Translations under genes and position numbers: made by a program
Shown here: one piece after another, positions 1 to 11,351 of the stretch
How the letters are laid out: the number at the start of each line of letters is the position of its first letter
Position numbering within the stretch: the stretch's first letter is position 1
Assembly: GCA_002104935.1 (NCBI GenBank)
Contig: MCGT01000019.1
Span: 372,001-436,000 of the forward strand
Reading direction: 5' to 3'
Source of the DNA: Hesseltinella vesiculosa
Lineage: Eukaryota > Mucoromycota > Mucoromycetes > Mucorales > Cunninghamellaceae
Length of the DNA: 64,000 nucleotides
Notes under the pieces: generated by a model
Told to the model about the DNA's origin: nothing
Database searches by the model: none
Seen by the model: only the letters and a program-made list of their open reading frames with translations

Positions 1-1265
1 GCTCATGGGCTCCTCCTTCTGAACGTAAAGACACAATGGAACAAGATAGGCCAAGGTAAAAAAAAAAAAAAAAAAAAGCCAGCGACGGCTTGCATGATTT
101 CAAGCCTATGCCGCCCTTACGCCCTTTTTCTTTTTTCCCCTCGCGTCTAGGATGCCCAAGGAAAAGGCAGAAAAGCAGCCTCAAGAAGGCGATCTCTTTG
201 CAAACTTGATCCATACAAGCGAAGAGCCAGATTTGAACAAGCACTCTTTCAAGGCAAGCGCTGTGCCAGCAACCGCAAAAAGAAGAGCTATCTGATTAAT
301 GTCCATTCTCGGCAATAGGTTGTGCTAGAACCTGCATCGTTTACTGAAGAAAAATACCAGATTTATCGAAAATATCAGCAGGAGATCCACCACGACGACC
401 CGGATGACATCCAGGAATTGGGGTTCAAAAACTTTTTGGTGAACTCGCCCCTGAAAATGGAACAGGACCCTGACAACAAGCTGGCCATGAAATGGGGAAG
501 CTACCACCAGAAATACATGCTGGACGACAAATTGATAGCTGTTGCTGTTCTGGACATCCTGCCCTACTGTGTATCGTCTGTCTACTTCATGTACGACCCC
601 AGCTATGCCTTCCTTGGACTGGGCAACTATAGCGCGCTTCGGGAAATCAGCTTCACTCGAGAACTCCATACACAATCTCCAGACTTGGCTTATTATTATA
701 TGGGTAGGAAGAATAGGTGAACCAAGTCACATTGGAGGAGAGCTCACTTTTTTTTTTTCTGTTTGCCCAAGGTTACTATATCCATACATGTAAGAAGATG
801 CAGTACAAAGGCAAATTCCATCCTTCGGATTTGCTGGATCCCGAAACCTATGCATGGTATTCCCTGGATGCAACCTGTCGCCCTCTACTCAACAAGTATC
901 GCTACGTGTCGTTTGCTAACCCATCAGAAGGCATTGCTGCCATCTCCGACGTGGCCGCCAACGGCGGTGACATGGAGGGCAAAAAAATGTCGGACGACAC
1001 GGATGACACGGATGACGTGATGACTCTTGCCAATGATGATGCCCTCATTCCAACAGACGATGACTATGTGCCTCCAGGGTGGTTGACACCATCGCAACTC
1101 GATGACGAATTAATGGGGCAGATTTTTGCCATTGCAGAGGACAACATGGCCGTGCCTGTTACCATGCTCAAGAAATATCACCAGTCCAAGAAAATGCGCA
1201 AGGAATTCAAGGATTTTGCCGCAGCGTTGGGGGCCGATTTGGCCAAACGAATGATTATTTACTAA
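1..1265 (+). CDS. ATE1: Arginyl-tRNA--protein transferase (ATE1), 5'-truncated by window edge
   Basis: This enzyme moves arginine from Arg-tRNA onto N-terminal Asp/Glu (or oxidised Cys) of proteins, marking them for the N-degron ubiquitin pathway in cytosol and nucleus. Four exons are visible: 1-55, 151-253, 319-703 and 772-1265 (stop TAA 1263-1265). They join in one frame. Recognisable ATE1 signatures are VVLEPASFTEEKY opening exon 3, the stretch around YAFLGLGNYSALRE, and YYYMGYYIHTCKKMQYKG, which is created by splicing 703 to 772. The Cys-rich N-terminal domain lies outside the window, so the start is not seen. An acidic Asp-rich insertion (about 985-1020) sits in the C-terminal half. The second intron (254-318) has a GC donor. 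The family call is secure; the exact 5' structure is not. Confidence 0.93.
254..318 (+). other. GC-AG intron in ATE1
   Basis: The exon ends ...TTC AAG at 253 and the intron begins GCAAGC; it ends GGCAATAG at 318. Removing it joins HSFK to VVLEPASF, the expected continuous ATE1 sequence. I see no GT donor that would keep this conserved junction. Confidence 0.8.
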
Positions 1266-1440
1266 GACTTGTCTGGTGTGAACAGTTTTGATCAATAAAT
1301 AAATCATGATACCCAGTAGCTTTTCTCGACAACAACTGACTGGAATGGCATGAATTGAAATGACCCCTCTTGAGAGATCGTGTTGGTAAGACCGCAAGAA
1401 CTTGGTTATATTTATAAATTCCTAAATCCTGGGCTTGGTC

Positions 1441-1965
1441 CTTTTTAGAAATTACAACCCTGCTCGTGCACGAGATGAGTTTGATTTCGTCGACCCTGAT
1501 TTCATTCCAATCGACATTGGACGCGCTTCAAATGGGATGCTTTGTGACTCGACAACTCGAAAGCAATTCACTTAAATGGTCGGCAAACATTACGTCCTCC
1601 ATCATAATTTCCCTTTGCTCTTGCAAAATGGTAAGAAAAAGGCAAAAATAAAAGAAAAGTATGCATCGGCACTTTTCCTAATTTGGATTTTTTTTAGAAG
1701 ATGGCACCTCTCGCTTCTCCAGCACTTTCTCGCCACAGCAAATCCACCAAGCGGTAGTGTGTCAAATCTATCAGTTTTGTCGTGACAAGAATTTGGTCTT
1801 TGTTTGCTGAAAAGGTTTTTTTGCAGTTTGCAGAGTGGACCTCCTCAATACACTATCAATCGTCCACGGCTGGACTACCTAATGTTCAAAATCAATTCCA
1901 AGACGAGCGCCAAAAAAAAAAATACGTCAATTTGATGAAAAGATTGCTCACAACAATTCACAAGC
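1441..1965 (+). pseudogene. Decayed transposase-like protein relic (Mucoromycota MULE-like)
   Basis: No intact reading frame exists, but coding-like pieces occur in order on the plus strand. They are an Asp/Phe-rich piece (EFDFVDPDFIPIDIG, about 1474-1520), a piece ending in a CQIYQFCRDKNL motif (about 1700-1795), and YTINRPRLDYLMFKI (about 1848-1895). They lie in different frames, separated by stops and an A tract. From memory, these resemble blocks of large fungal transposon-encoded proteins common in Mucorales, whose FCR...L and NRPRLD blocks normally flank a longer W-rich segment; here that segment is missing. I infer an internally deleted, inactive copy. The family name is tentative. Confidence 0.4.
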
Positions 1966-3258
1966 TTAATCCAAGTGAACTATAACAGTTTTTTTGTACA
2001 TCATTTTTCCTTTCATATTTTTTCTAGGAGAGTTTTTGCGCCTCGAATATTTTTTTTTTTTGGGATGCGCCTCATCTCTTTGCATGGAAAAGCCCCAGAT
2101 ATTGTTTTTCCTCTTTTCCTATGGGACCATTGGAAAGCAGACATTTGCAGCTACTTATAGAACCAAAGAACATGAAAAATGGAGCAATATTGAAGGTCAT
2201 ATGGGAGAAACAGTGTCGGGGTAGGGATGAGGTTGGCATGGGCGGGGAAAAAAAACCATGATCCAAGGCTTTATTTATTTTATTTTATTTTTGCTAAGTA
2301 AGAATGCTTGGAAAAAGCCATGTTCTTTCCCTAACGTGTAAACTGCTGCCCATGGTATAGGCGCCCTTGTCAACCCAGTGGTATCCTTGTTAAGCTGAAC
2401 ACGCTCGCTGAAAAAGCCCATTGGTCATGCTGAAGGGGCTGGCTGTCGTGGGGAGCCAGTGATGGTGACGTAGTGTATGGGGATGGCAGGTTTAGCGACG
2501 CAGATTCTCTTTGCCTTTCTTGGAGTGTCATGAGAATAGAACGTGCAGCATTGAGCTTTTCTTCCACTCGTTGCCTCTAATGTTGTCATGCACGTCCTGC
2601 GTTCGACAACCGAGGCTTTGGTCGATCAAAAGACAGGCACGGGAGCTGGCATCCATATACTCTTGAGTAACGACTTTGAATGGCACAATTTGATCTTCAA
2701 AAGATATCTCTGACCAATTGGTATGATTGCTGCATGAGCAGGAAGCGATCGATGACGTCCCGATAAAAAAGCAGACAGGGCCACCCACAAGCGGCGGCAA
2801 AGGGAGAGCCTCAAGCTCTTTGCTTTAATTGCCACCTCAGAGGGTCTGGGTTTCCGGTGGCTTACCTTCTTGTCAAACGCCCCGTTGGTCCCCGCCGAAA
2901 CCAAACCAACGAAGACGAAAATGGTGAGCCTGATAATTATAGAGTCCACGCACTCAAGCTATTCCTCATGAGATAAAGAGTTCAACATCGGCGTGATCCC
3001 ACTTTTATTTTCTCTGACAAGGACAAAGGTCAACTGAATGCAATCCGAAGCGTTTTCAGTCCCAAGAAAATCCGTCTCTGTATTTGGCACATCAAAAGAG
3101 CAATAGATCAATACCTCGGAAAGCCATCCAGAGGCTTGCTGTAGTTCGAAGAGTTACTTGCATTGCCAAGATTTGGCGCTGCTGCGCTCCGACCGCTGGC
3201 TTTCCTTCCACTTTTTTTTTTTTCACGATTCATTTTTTTTTCCCTTTGAACTTTTCAC
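1966..3258. other. Gene-poor spacer upstream of the LIM gene
   Basis: This is A/T-homopolymer-rich spacer. Apart from the degraded minus-strand segment at 2370-2830 I see no supportable gene. The last 150 bp, with long T runs at about 3210-3245, are presumably promoter and 5' UTR of the LIM-domain gene. Confidence 0.5.
2370..2830 (-). pseudogene. Unidentified degraded coding segment
   Basis: Two minus-strand frames carry natural-looking protein. One, upstream, contains EDQIVPFKVVTQEYMDASSR and then LLIDQSLG. The other, downstream, contains VEEKLNAARSILMTLQERQR followed by a Ser/Pro-rich tail and a stop. The frame changes near 2555-2575 with no plausible intron (the only GT...AG there is about 36 bp), and a third frame upstream holds an RDVIDRFLLMQQSYQLVRDI piece. 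This is what a frameshifted former gene would look like. I do not recognise the family. Chance open frames remain possible. Confidence 0.25.
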
Positions 3259-4860
3259 ATGTCGTATCTTTCCAAGGACCAGCTTAGTAAGTGGCATTCT
3301 TGGTCGTCGCTTGCATGTCTCATCTTTTCGCTTGTGGTATGATGTATGTAGATGATTACCTGAACAATCTCAACAATCAACGGGCCTCTTCCACTGCAAC
3401 AAAGCCTGATGCACCGGTACCAACTACGCCTTCTTCGCACACCGACAGCAATAATTCGTATCAACAAGCCAAAAAAGATCTCGTATATCCTATGGCAGCC
3501 ATGTCTTTGAAACACGACGACCTGTCGCCCTTGCGTAAACCAGCGCAAGACGCTTTTGAAGCCTCATTACGGGTATCCTCTGGCGCCTACACATCTCGCA
3601 AGCAACCTCCATCACCTACTCCAAAGTCTACAGCACTTCCAGCACCAGCCATTAGCAACAATAAGGGCGATGCAGGCCATTCTCCAACAACACGTATGCC
3701 TCCAGCTCCGGCAAGAAAGCCGGCCCATTTGTCGTCCACAGCTTCGCCGTCTTCTCCTATCACTCCAACGCTTCCCACGTCTGCTTCCAGCGTGCCCCTT
3801 GCTACTCCTCCTGTACATCCTGGACCCGAAAATAAGAAACCAGCGCCTTTGTCCTCTTCCTTGGGACAAAAGGTGAACGTCCCAAACCCCTTATACAGCT
3901 CGACTCTCTGTCCACAGTGCCAAAAGCCTGTGTCCTCCGGTGTTATTGTATCGGCCATGGGGAAAAAGTGGCACAAGGGCTGCTTCACCTGCTCGGCATG
4001 CCGTTTACCCTTGGACAGCGTGGAGTACTTTGAAAAGGATGACAAAGCGTACTGCAGCCAAGACTACCGAAGCCTTTTCCATGCCCGATGTGATTATTGC
4101 CACGAACCGATTCATGATGTAAGACTGCGGTGAAAAAAGAGGCTGGCACTTGACTCACCTTGTTTTCAATTTTCATGGAGCCAGACCTCGATCCAAGCGC
4201 TTGGCAAACAATATCATGTGGGTCACTTTTTTTGCCACACATGTCATGTGCCATTTGAAGAGCAGGGTGGCTTCATGGTGCAGGACGGTCAAGCCTACTG
4301 CGAACAGGATTACTTGAGTTCGTTTGGACATCAGTGCAAAGGCTGTAGCCAGTATATCAAGGGTGCTTTTGTGAATGCCTTGGGAGGTGATTGGCACAAA
4401 GACTGTTTTGTTTGCACGGTAGGCGATTTTAAGCTGGGAAGACAAGGAATGCGACAAGGAACCTACTCACAAAAATTTATCCCTAGGAATGCCGCCAGCC
4501 TTTTCCAAATGGGACATTCCACGTGCGTGATGATCAGCCCTATTGTTCCAAGCATGTCGATGCTGCCAAACCCTCACCCGCCAAGACCTCAGCCGGCTCC
4601 AGCGACCCCAGCATGTGTTACACCTGTCGATCCTCTCTTGCTGACGCCAAAATAATTGCCTCTGCGTTTGGTAAAAACTATCATCCTCACCACTTCCAAT
4701 GTATCTCTTGCCATACTCGTTTGTCCTCCAGGGTGCCTGGTAAGAAAATCGCTTGAGAACAATTTTGACGGTGGGATCTAATCTTTTTTTTTTTTTTTTT
4801 TTAGGTCTGTGGAAAAACAATGGCCAAGATCAAGTGATTTGTCTCAATTGTAGCAAGTAG
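3259..4860 (+). CDS. Paxillin-like protein with four LIM domains
   Basis: This is an actin/cortex adaptor of the paxillin type. In yeasts Pxl1 acts in polarised growth and at the cytokinetic ring; that role here is inferred from the family. Five splices join exons 3259-3286, 3352-4118, 4185-4418, 4487-4739 and 4805-4860 into about 445 residues. The start is ATG at 3259, because the first 9 codons join in frame across the intron at 3287 to NDYLNNLNNQ. Residues about 20-190 are Ser/Thr/Pro/Ala-rich and presumably disordered. Four tandem C-terminal LIM domains begin near residues 196 (CPQC), 256 (CDYC), 316 (CKGC) and 387 (CYTC). Each has the CxxC...H..C and CxxC...C zinc ligands; LIM2 and LIM4 use H at one central ligand (H-xx-H). 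Four LIM domains after a disordered head is the classical paxillin layout. Confidence 0.88.
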
Positions 4861-6236
4861 ACATGATGTGTGTTTTATGCTTTTGGACGTAGCCCACGAC
4901 ATCTATATAAAAAGGGAATGTGTTTCAAGGAGTCACAGCAGATCAGGGCTGTTTAGTGGGAAACCATTGCTTATCTTGGGACGTGTTTAATGAAAAAAAA
5001 AAAACCAGACCCATCCACTTGTAACCTTGCTTGGTAGGCTGCTTGGCTGAAAAGAGGAAATAGTGGTTGGTTCACGTGCAAGGCTGGTGCCATCGTTGGT
5101 TGATCCTATTTCAGGGCGATTGGTTGATTGATGGCTGGAATGGGGCAACGGCAGTACTTGGATCCAGCGACGCGGGTGCTTTTTGAGGATTAGCCTGTTC
5201 ATGTGGCAAATCGCCTGATGACGGCTCAAAGTGTCAAACGAATGGGACCAAGCCCAATCTCGAGCGCGCGTTTTGTTTGATCGTGTCCTCCTTTAATGTT
5301 TCCAAACAGGTCTAATTGTCTAAAAATGGTAAGCACAAGAGCAAAGCTTAAAACCAGTGCTTTGAAGTGTGCGGGGGAGAGGTGGCTTTGGCGAGAACTT
5401 TCTTTGAAGGAAACTGGTACCCACCAAGTTGGATTTATTTTTTTGATGCAGCCCAGCTTTTTCGTCACACAAGTAAATACTGTAACAACATCAGCCCGAG
5501 GCACATTTCAGAAAAAAAAAAAAAAACGGGGAGATTGCGACAGATTGCAAGATGCCCTGCATGGTGCTATAATTTTTCCTGCATACATGATTTCTTGCTT
5601 TACGATTTGGCAAACGTATCTGATTATTTGCTTTCTATGACAACTATCGAAAGCGAGGAACGCCTTTGATTTGAAAATAGCAATTGGAGATCGACACGAG
5701 AATTCTTTGTTGGCCCAAGTTCATTGGTAGGACAAAGTGTCGTTTTTGGAGTTCAAGCGGATGGCGATTTGGCGACAAAGACGATCCGTACTACGTTTCG
5801 CAAAAAAAAAATGAAAAGGTGCCAAGGCTCGTTTATGCATGAACGCTTGTTTTTATTTAAAAATACGCAAGCCCACCCTCTGTAATGAAAAATAAAAAGA
5901 ACAAGCTTTGTCTTGGACATGCCGAGGGAGTGGCTAGGAAACTCCGACGGCGTGATCACCAAAGCATTAAAAAAAAGAACATGTGATCTCGTTGGACATT
6001 TTATTTTTTTGAGTGTGGTTTACATGCATACAGTCATGATACCAATTGTTCTTTTAATATCAGAGAGCAGGATGAGCCAAAAAGACACATTGTAAAAAAA
6101 AGGGTATCGTATCTATCCTAGAATTCGCCAAAACGAGAAAAAAAAAAAAACTAAAAGGACCACGCAAAGTATGGGGGAAGGTTCTTGGAATTTCAAAAAG
6201 GAACATGCCAAATACATTTAAAATCAAGAGAAGGAA
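4861..6236. other. Spacer without supportable genes
   Basis: This stretch is rich in A/T homopolymers. Several frames of 60-110 codons occur on both strands but none shows a family motif, a good splice pattern or a promoter. A minus-strand Pro/Ser/Gln-rich reading at about 5040-5220 is broken by stops and may be a relic. TATATAAAAAG at about 4907-4917, just after the LIM gene, has no obvious gene behind it. Confidence 0.4.
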
Positions 6237-6515
6237 TCATTCAAATGGGTTGGTTTTTCCATCTTGAGGACGCTTTTCAAGACGCAGTTGCCGTTGTCTG
6301 GCCCGCGAAGTCTGCCATTGATCATGGATGGAACGCATTTTGGAAACGAGGTGGTGCCAGGGGCGAGAACGCAGTGATGGTTCCAGGGCAACAGGTTTCT
6401 CTTTGATTTGTTTCATTAGTGTGTCTGACGCCACGAGTGTTTGCAAGGAATCATTGGACAACCGCTTCTTTCGACGGCATGTGCCTGAGAGTATTTGGTA
6501 TGCGCTAGTAGTCAT
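6237..6515 (-). CDS. Small basic protein of unknown function (92 aa)
   Basis: A single-exon frame runs from ATG at 6513-6515 to TGA at 6237-6239. The protein is basic, with an Arg/Lys cluster near residues 13-18 and an amphipathic, Arg/Gln-rich second half (around WHHLVSKMRS and RARQRQLRLEKR) that should be helical. The 5' side (about 6530-6640 on this strand) is a long pyrimidine-rich tract, a common leader type in these genes, and no competing gene lies there. It sits tail-side of the kinesin gene on the same strand, 405 bp away. I do not recognise the family. Only the frame length, composition and leader support it, so it could be a chance frame. Confidence 0.5.
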   Translation of the reverse strand: MTTSAYQILSGTCRRKKRLSNDSLQTLVASDTLMKQIKEKPVALEPSLRSRPWHHLVSKMRSIHDQWQTSRARQRQLRLEKRPQDGKTNPFE

Positions 6516-6919
6516 CAAAGGTGAATCTAATAAATAAAACAAACAAGTCAAGTAAAGAAATAGAGAGAGAAAAGAAAAGAAAGAAAAATCGGGAGGCAGG
6601 AGAAAGGAAAAAGAAAAAAAAAGGGGGGAAGAAAAAGCGGTAAAACTGGAAATGCTTTTTTATGGATGTAAGCATGACAGGTGACTTTTTTGCACGCACG
6701 GCGCTTGCCTATTACCGACTGCACAAGAGTTATCTTTTATTCAAAGCCATAACAAACTGATAGCGATAGGTGCAGAGCGTAGCGTCTTAGCTTCGGGTTT
6801 TCCTAGATAGATATGTTGAAGAAGAAATGAGCCGAGTGTTTGCAAACCATATCATTCTCCATGATTTTCTTTTTTTCCGTTCCCCAATTCAGGCCCGGTC
6901 ACCTTTTTTTTATTTCTTT

Positions 6920-9900
6920 TTACCTTCGACGTTTGGATTGGGGAGGGTCATCCGACGATGGTACCGACACTTCTAATAAGGACGTCATTTCCATATCTTG
7001 TTCCTCTTCGTTTGCCTATGCAGAAAAAATTAAAAAAAAAATGGTAAAAATGAGGGCGCCGTTTTCTTGTTCTTGCCTTGAGCGAGTCAGTTGCCAAGTG
7101 GTTAGCCACTCGATTGTCAAAGGCTTGGGCTAAGCGACGCTGGTTGTATTCCATAGTCTAAAACAAGGCGGGTATAAACAAACCGATCAATCATCCAATC
7201 GTAACGAAGACAGTTTTTTTTTTTTTTTGTTTACCTTGAGCTTGTGTTTCAATCGAGTATTTTCATCTTGGAGGGAGTCCAGTGCATCACGCATATCCGA
7301 GATCAGCTCTTCTTCTTTGCCAGCGTCCACGGATACATGTACCACCGAGTCTCGTTTGTTTGAGGTTGTTCGTTCGGGCGCCAGTGTGGCAATGGAGCAT
7401 TGGATGTATTTCTTCAGTAAGCCAGTTGCCCGTTGTTTCAGGGCAGAGGGGTCGTCCATGAATGAATGCTGCGAGATCAATTTCAAGAGCTTTCCCATGT
7501 TTGTTTCCTTGAACAATATGTCTGGGTGAGATTTTTTTTTCAGATTTCCTCCCCACAATGTACCTTGACCAAATCAAAAGTTACGTCTTCGAATTGCTCG
7601 ATCTGGGACATGATATTGTTTGCTTCCACATCATACTACATTAAAAAAAAATATCACATGAGCTTCCAGATCTGGACAAATAAAAATGCTGCTGGGGGTG
7701 CTTGGATAGCCTTTTTTCTCCTCTCACCTGTTCATTCTTGAAGACAGCCCGCCGCAGGCGCTTGCGCAAGTCGAGGAATTGCTCGAATTTTTCCGTGGCT
7801 GAAATTCCTGGTGCTGAAGAGGTCTGAGACATTGGAACGGCAACGTCATCGGCAGGGGCATCATTCAATAACAAGCTGGGTGATTGTTCTTGTTCCGGTA
7901 GGTCTTCATCCATGGCGTCTACAGTGTCAGGTTGTTGCTGTTCTCGTTCCCGTTTCAAATCCAGCATCAGTTGCTGAATTGTAGCTTGATCCAAACATCG
8001 CTGCTTCTCCAAATCAGAGATCTACAATGGAAATAAAAAGAAAATGAAAAACCTCGTCCTCTCCTTTGAGATCGGCACCCAAGACACAATGCTTACCTTA
8101 TCGAGAAGTGATTGTTTGGTGATATCGTTGTCCGCAAGCCGGGTTTTCATGCGTTCCAATTCTATCGTCAGCATTTCCTGTCGATCATACAACTGCGGGG
8201 AGGTTAAAAAAAAAAAAGGAGTGAGTATCACGTCCGACCGCTATGTTTTCTTTTTTTTTTTTTTTGGGGGGGGGGTACCTTTTTCAAAGCAGGGCCATTC
8301 TCTGAAGAAGTATCCATTTGCTCCATATGCTGCATGATTTCATGACTGGTTTCATCGTTCTACAGAAGGGTATAAATATTGCGTCGGTGTTCTTTCTGCC
8401 TCGGGCCATTGAGCTTACCCTGCGCGAGATGGTTGACATGTAAAGGTCTTCCATTTGCCGTAGTTCGTGGGCGGTTTCTTTTGCCACTTGCTGCCTCACT
8501 TCCGCTTCCATAGAAGCACAGCGTGTTTCAGCATCGATCCACTACAGAAAAAAGGGAAAGAGCGGTGCCGTAAGATGTCACTGTAACAAAGGAGGTGCGT
8601 CGAGCGGCATTACTTTGTCGCGCAGATCGGCCCATTGTGCGATCAGGTTGTCTACAAACGGATCTTCCAACTCTTCGTCTTCGTCTTCATCCTCAGTCAG
8701 TCGGTCGTCTGCTTGTTCATCCTCAGTCATGGTGTCTAGCCCAACCAAAGAAAAAAAAAAGAAAAGATGGAGCGGGATGACTACAAAGGTGGGTGTAGAC
8801 GATCGGTTACCTTGAGATTGCTGAGAAGAAATGGCTCTACGGCGCTTGCTGGCATTCGCTGACGCATGTTGCATGTCAAGCTTAGGGTGGATGCGACGCC
8901 AAGTTGCTACATCTTTGGCCACAGCAGCAAACTTCATCACATGGCTATTCTCATCAAAGCCGGTATCAAACGAATTCACATTGACAATCATGACCTAGAC
9001 CAATAGAGAACATGAGGCGACCGTTGCGGTCATCTACTTTTGCCAGTAGAAGATCTACTTACAGCCTTTCCATCACCTTCGAAGGAACTCTTGAATAACT
9101 CGGTCAGCTTGCTATGACGGAAGGGCACAATGGCAGGGCGCTTGCCCAGAGAGGCTTTCAACTGATTTAGGCGCAGGGTCTCCATACATTGGCCGAGCAC
9201 CATGAGGGACTTGTTGACATTACCAGCTTCCTTCAGTCGAATACCGGTATTAAATGTGTTGCGATACCGTTCTGAGCCGGCCAGATCGACGATCGTCATT
9301 TTCGACACCATGGCAAAGGAAGGGTCCTAGCGGCATGAAATGAACCCCTGATGAGAGTCCGTCCGCACGGGCCACAGTTAAGCCCAAAAAAAAATATAAA
9401 ACAGCTTACATCAATCACGTAGTCATTTTCCACAATGGGGAGGCGCACGATTCGTATGGTAAATATGCTATGGCTTCGACTGCTGGCGTGATTCATTAAT
9501 GTCGAATACACAGCACGGTGGCGTTGGCCTTGCAGTAGCAGGGTATATGCTTCCTGGGTGGGATTCAATCAGAAGATTCTCTGTCAGTGAACACCGTGCT
9601 GCTATTTCGCTTCTTGTTCGCTTACTTCTATGGATTGAACTTTGACTTCTTTGAGGCCGGAAATGTATTTGTGGCCACTTCGGAACTCATACTTGAGCGA
9701 GAGGGGCTTTCGTTTTTGATGCCGATCGGGTGGCACAAGCAAGTCGTATATCCGTTCTGTATAAATCTCTGCATAGGACACCCAGATGTTATATTCGAAT
9801 CCTTGGTCGATCTGCACAGCTGCAAGAAAATAAAAAAATAAATAAAAATAAATGGATGAAGATACACCAAAAAGAAAAGCGCATGTTCTGCAGAGCGTAC

Positions 9901-10798
9901 CTGTGGTGTCGCGATCAATTGGGATATGGGCGGATTGCCAGGGATCGGTGGCCTAGAAACTCGGTTAGGCTGTGATGGGACAAGAGAGCTGTATTACATT
10001 GTTGCCAAAATTGGCTTCGTGTTGGCTGGACTGCTGTAGCGTATCGCGATTCTCTTCTCGTTCATCATCGTAAGCTTGCACCAAGCTATGCATGACAGGT
10101 TTGAACTGGAATACAAAAAAATGGAGCAGTTAGATTCCAAGTTTCATGCGCATGAGCGTGTTATTTGTACTTTTGAATCGCCAATGAAATCCTGGATGCT
10201 GTTGAAGACAACGTCGAGGGTACGGGGGAGAATACCAGGGTCGGAGGGGTGGCCCATGATGGAATGGGTCTTGCCTGAATTGGTGACCCCATAGGCAAAC
10301 ACCAGTGCATTTTCTCCAGAGAGCACATCCTTGATTAGGGGCAGGGTGGTGCTGGCAAAAAATGGCTGTTGTCGGTAGCGATCGGTAAAAATCTTGGTGA
10401 AGCGGTACCGTTCAGGGGCTCGATTACGTGTGCGGTAGGCATTGGAATCGGCGGGCGGCATCATGGCAATTTCGTGATCGTCCACAACTTGAAGGTAAGG
10501 CTGACTCATCGATTCCATGAGACTATCGTGCTTTTCGTGGCTGGCACCATGCTCAGTCTTGGGTCGCAAACGTAAATAAGCCTAGCAAGGACGAAAAGAA
10601 AATGACGGTAGAAGGTCTTCGTGTTTTCATTATCATTAATCATTGGCTTACTTTGATGGGTTCTTTCTCAGGATTGTAAGCAAAAAATCCACTTTGTCTG
10701 GCTACATCTAGCTGGGGTGGGGAACCAACCAAGGAAGGAGGATCTAATCGTTGCAAAGATGCTGCTCGTTGAGGTGTTCTTAATCGAGCACTCTCCAT
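6920..10798 (-). CDS. Kinesin-6 family motor (KIF20/KIF23-like)
   Basis: This is a plus-end microtubule motor; kinesin-6 proteins bundle spindle-midzone microtubules in anaphase and cytokinesis (family knowledge; fission yeast Klp9 is the closest studied fungal case). Many short introns split the gene. The motor domain begins AYLRLRPK near 10575. It has the P-loop GVTNSGKTHSIMG (about 10270), switch I NHASSRSH (about 9490) and switch II DLAGSER (about 9280). The N residue in the P-loop and the overall motor favour kinesin-6. After the motor (end about 8940) come acidic and coiled-coil segments, and a short Lys/Arg tail ends at TAA 6920-6922. The start is the ATG at 10796-10798. Upstream ATGs, such as that at 11099-11101, cannot be spliced to it in frame, so introns there are probably in the 5' UTR. 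The last intron is GC-AG. Confidence 0.9.
7016..7076 (-). other. GC-AG intron in the kinesin-6 gene
   Basis: On the minus strand the exon ends CTC AAG and the 61-bp intron starts GCAAGAAC; it ends CTGCATAG after a T-rich tract. Splicing gives ...TDSLK-ANEEEQDMEM... and a natural basic C-terminus. No GT donor occurs between the coding end and the T tract. Confidence 0.75.
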
Positions 10799-11351
10799 AT
10801 TGCTACAGCGTATCAAAAATAAGGTTAGCATTCATTAAAGTGGAACTTGAAGCTAAGAAACTTCAACGCTGTTGCATTACTTTAGCATAATGAGGTGGTG
10901 GAAAGAAGGTAGGCAGCGTCTGAAAAAAAAAAAAAAAAAGTCAGCGTGCATTTTTTGTGCCACAGAGCCAGCAGTCACCGCCACGGCCTTCCTTTCTCTT
11001 TTGGGCTGGAGACAGGAAATGACAGCGTGAAGCAAAATTGCTGGTGTAATTCTTCCTCGGGTCATTGAACGACCTTGTGGTTTACCTTGATAGCCCGACA
11101 TTTTTTATTTCCTTGTCTCTTCACCTTTGCATTACCCTACGGCAAGCCAAGAAACGAAATCAGACAATTGAAACACAGTATTCATGAAAAAGCATGGCAG
11201 GCAGGCTCTCCATCTCTTTATCTACTCCGCTTGCGTTTCTTCACGCTCGCCCTGTTCACTAAGCGCTAGACAATCATGGCTAGATTCATGGTTCATTTCA
11301 CAAGATGTCTAAATCAGTGGGATAATTTTAGGGTGGTATATGAGAGGAAGA
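10799..11351. other. Kinesin 5' leader and spacer to PEX2
   Basis: Good donor/acceptor pairs on the minus strand (donors near 11085 and 10884; acceptors near 10920 and 10803) suggest one or two introns in the kinesin 5' UTR. An in-frame N-terminal extension does not work. The remainder, to the PEX2 stop, holds nothing I recognise. Confidence 0.4.

Noticed and set aside
11099..11101. Upstream ATG (MSGYQ...) as kinesin start
   Set aside because: Every donor/acceptor pair tried leads to an early stop or the wrong phase with the MESARL exon; more likely 5' UTR.
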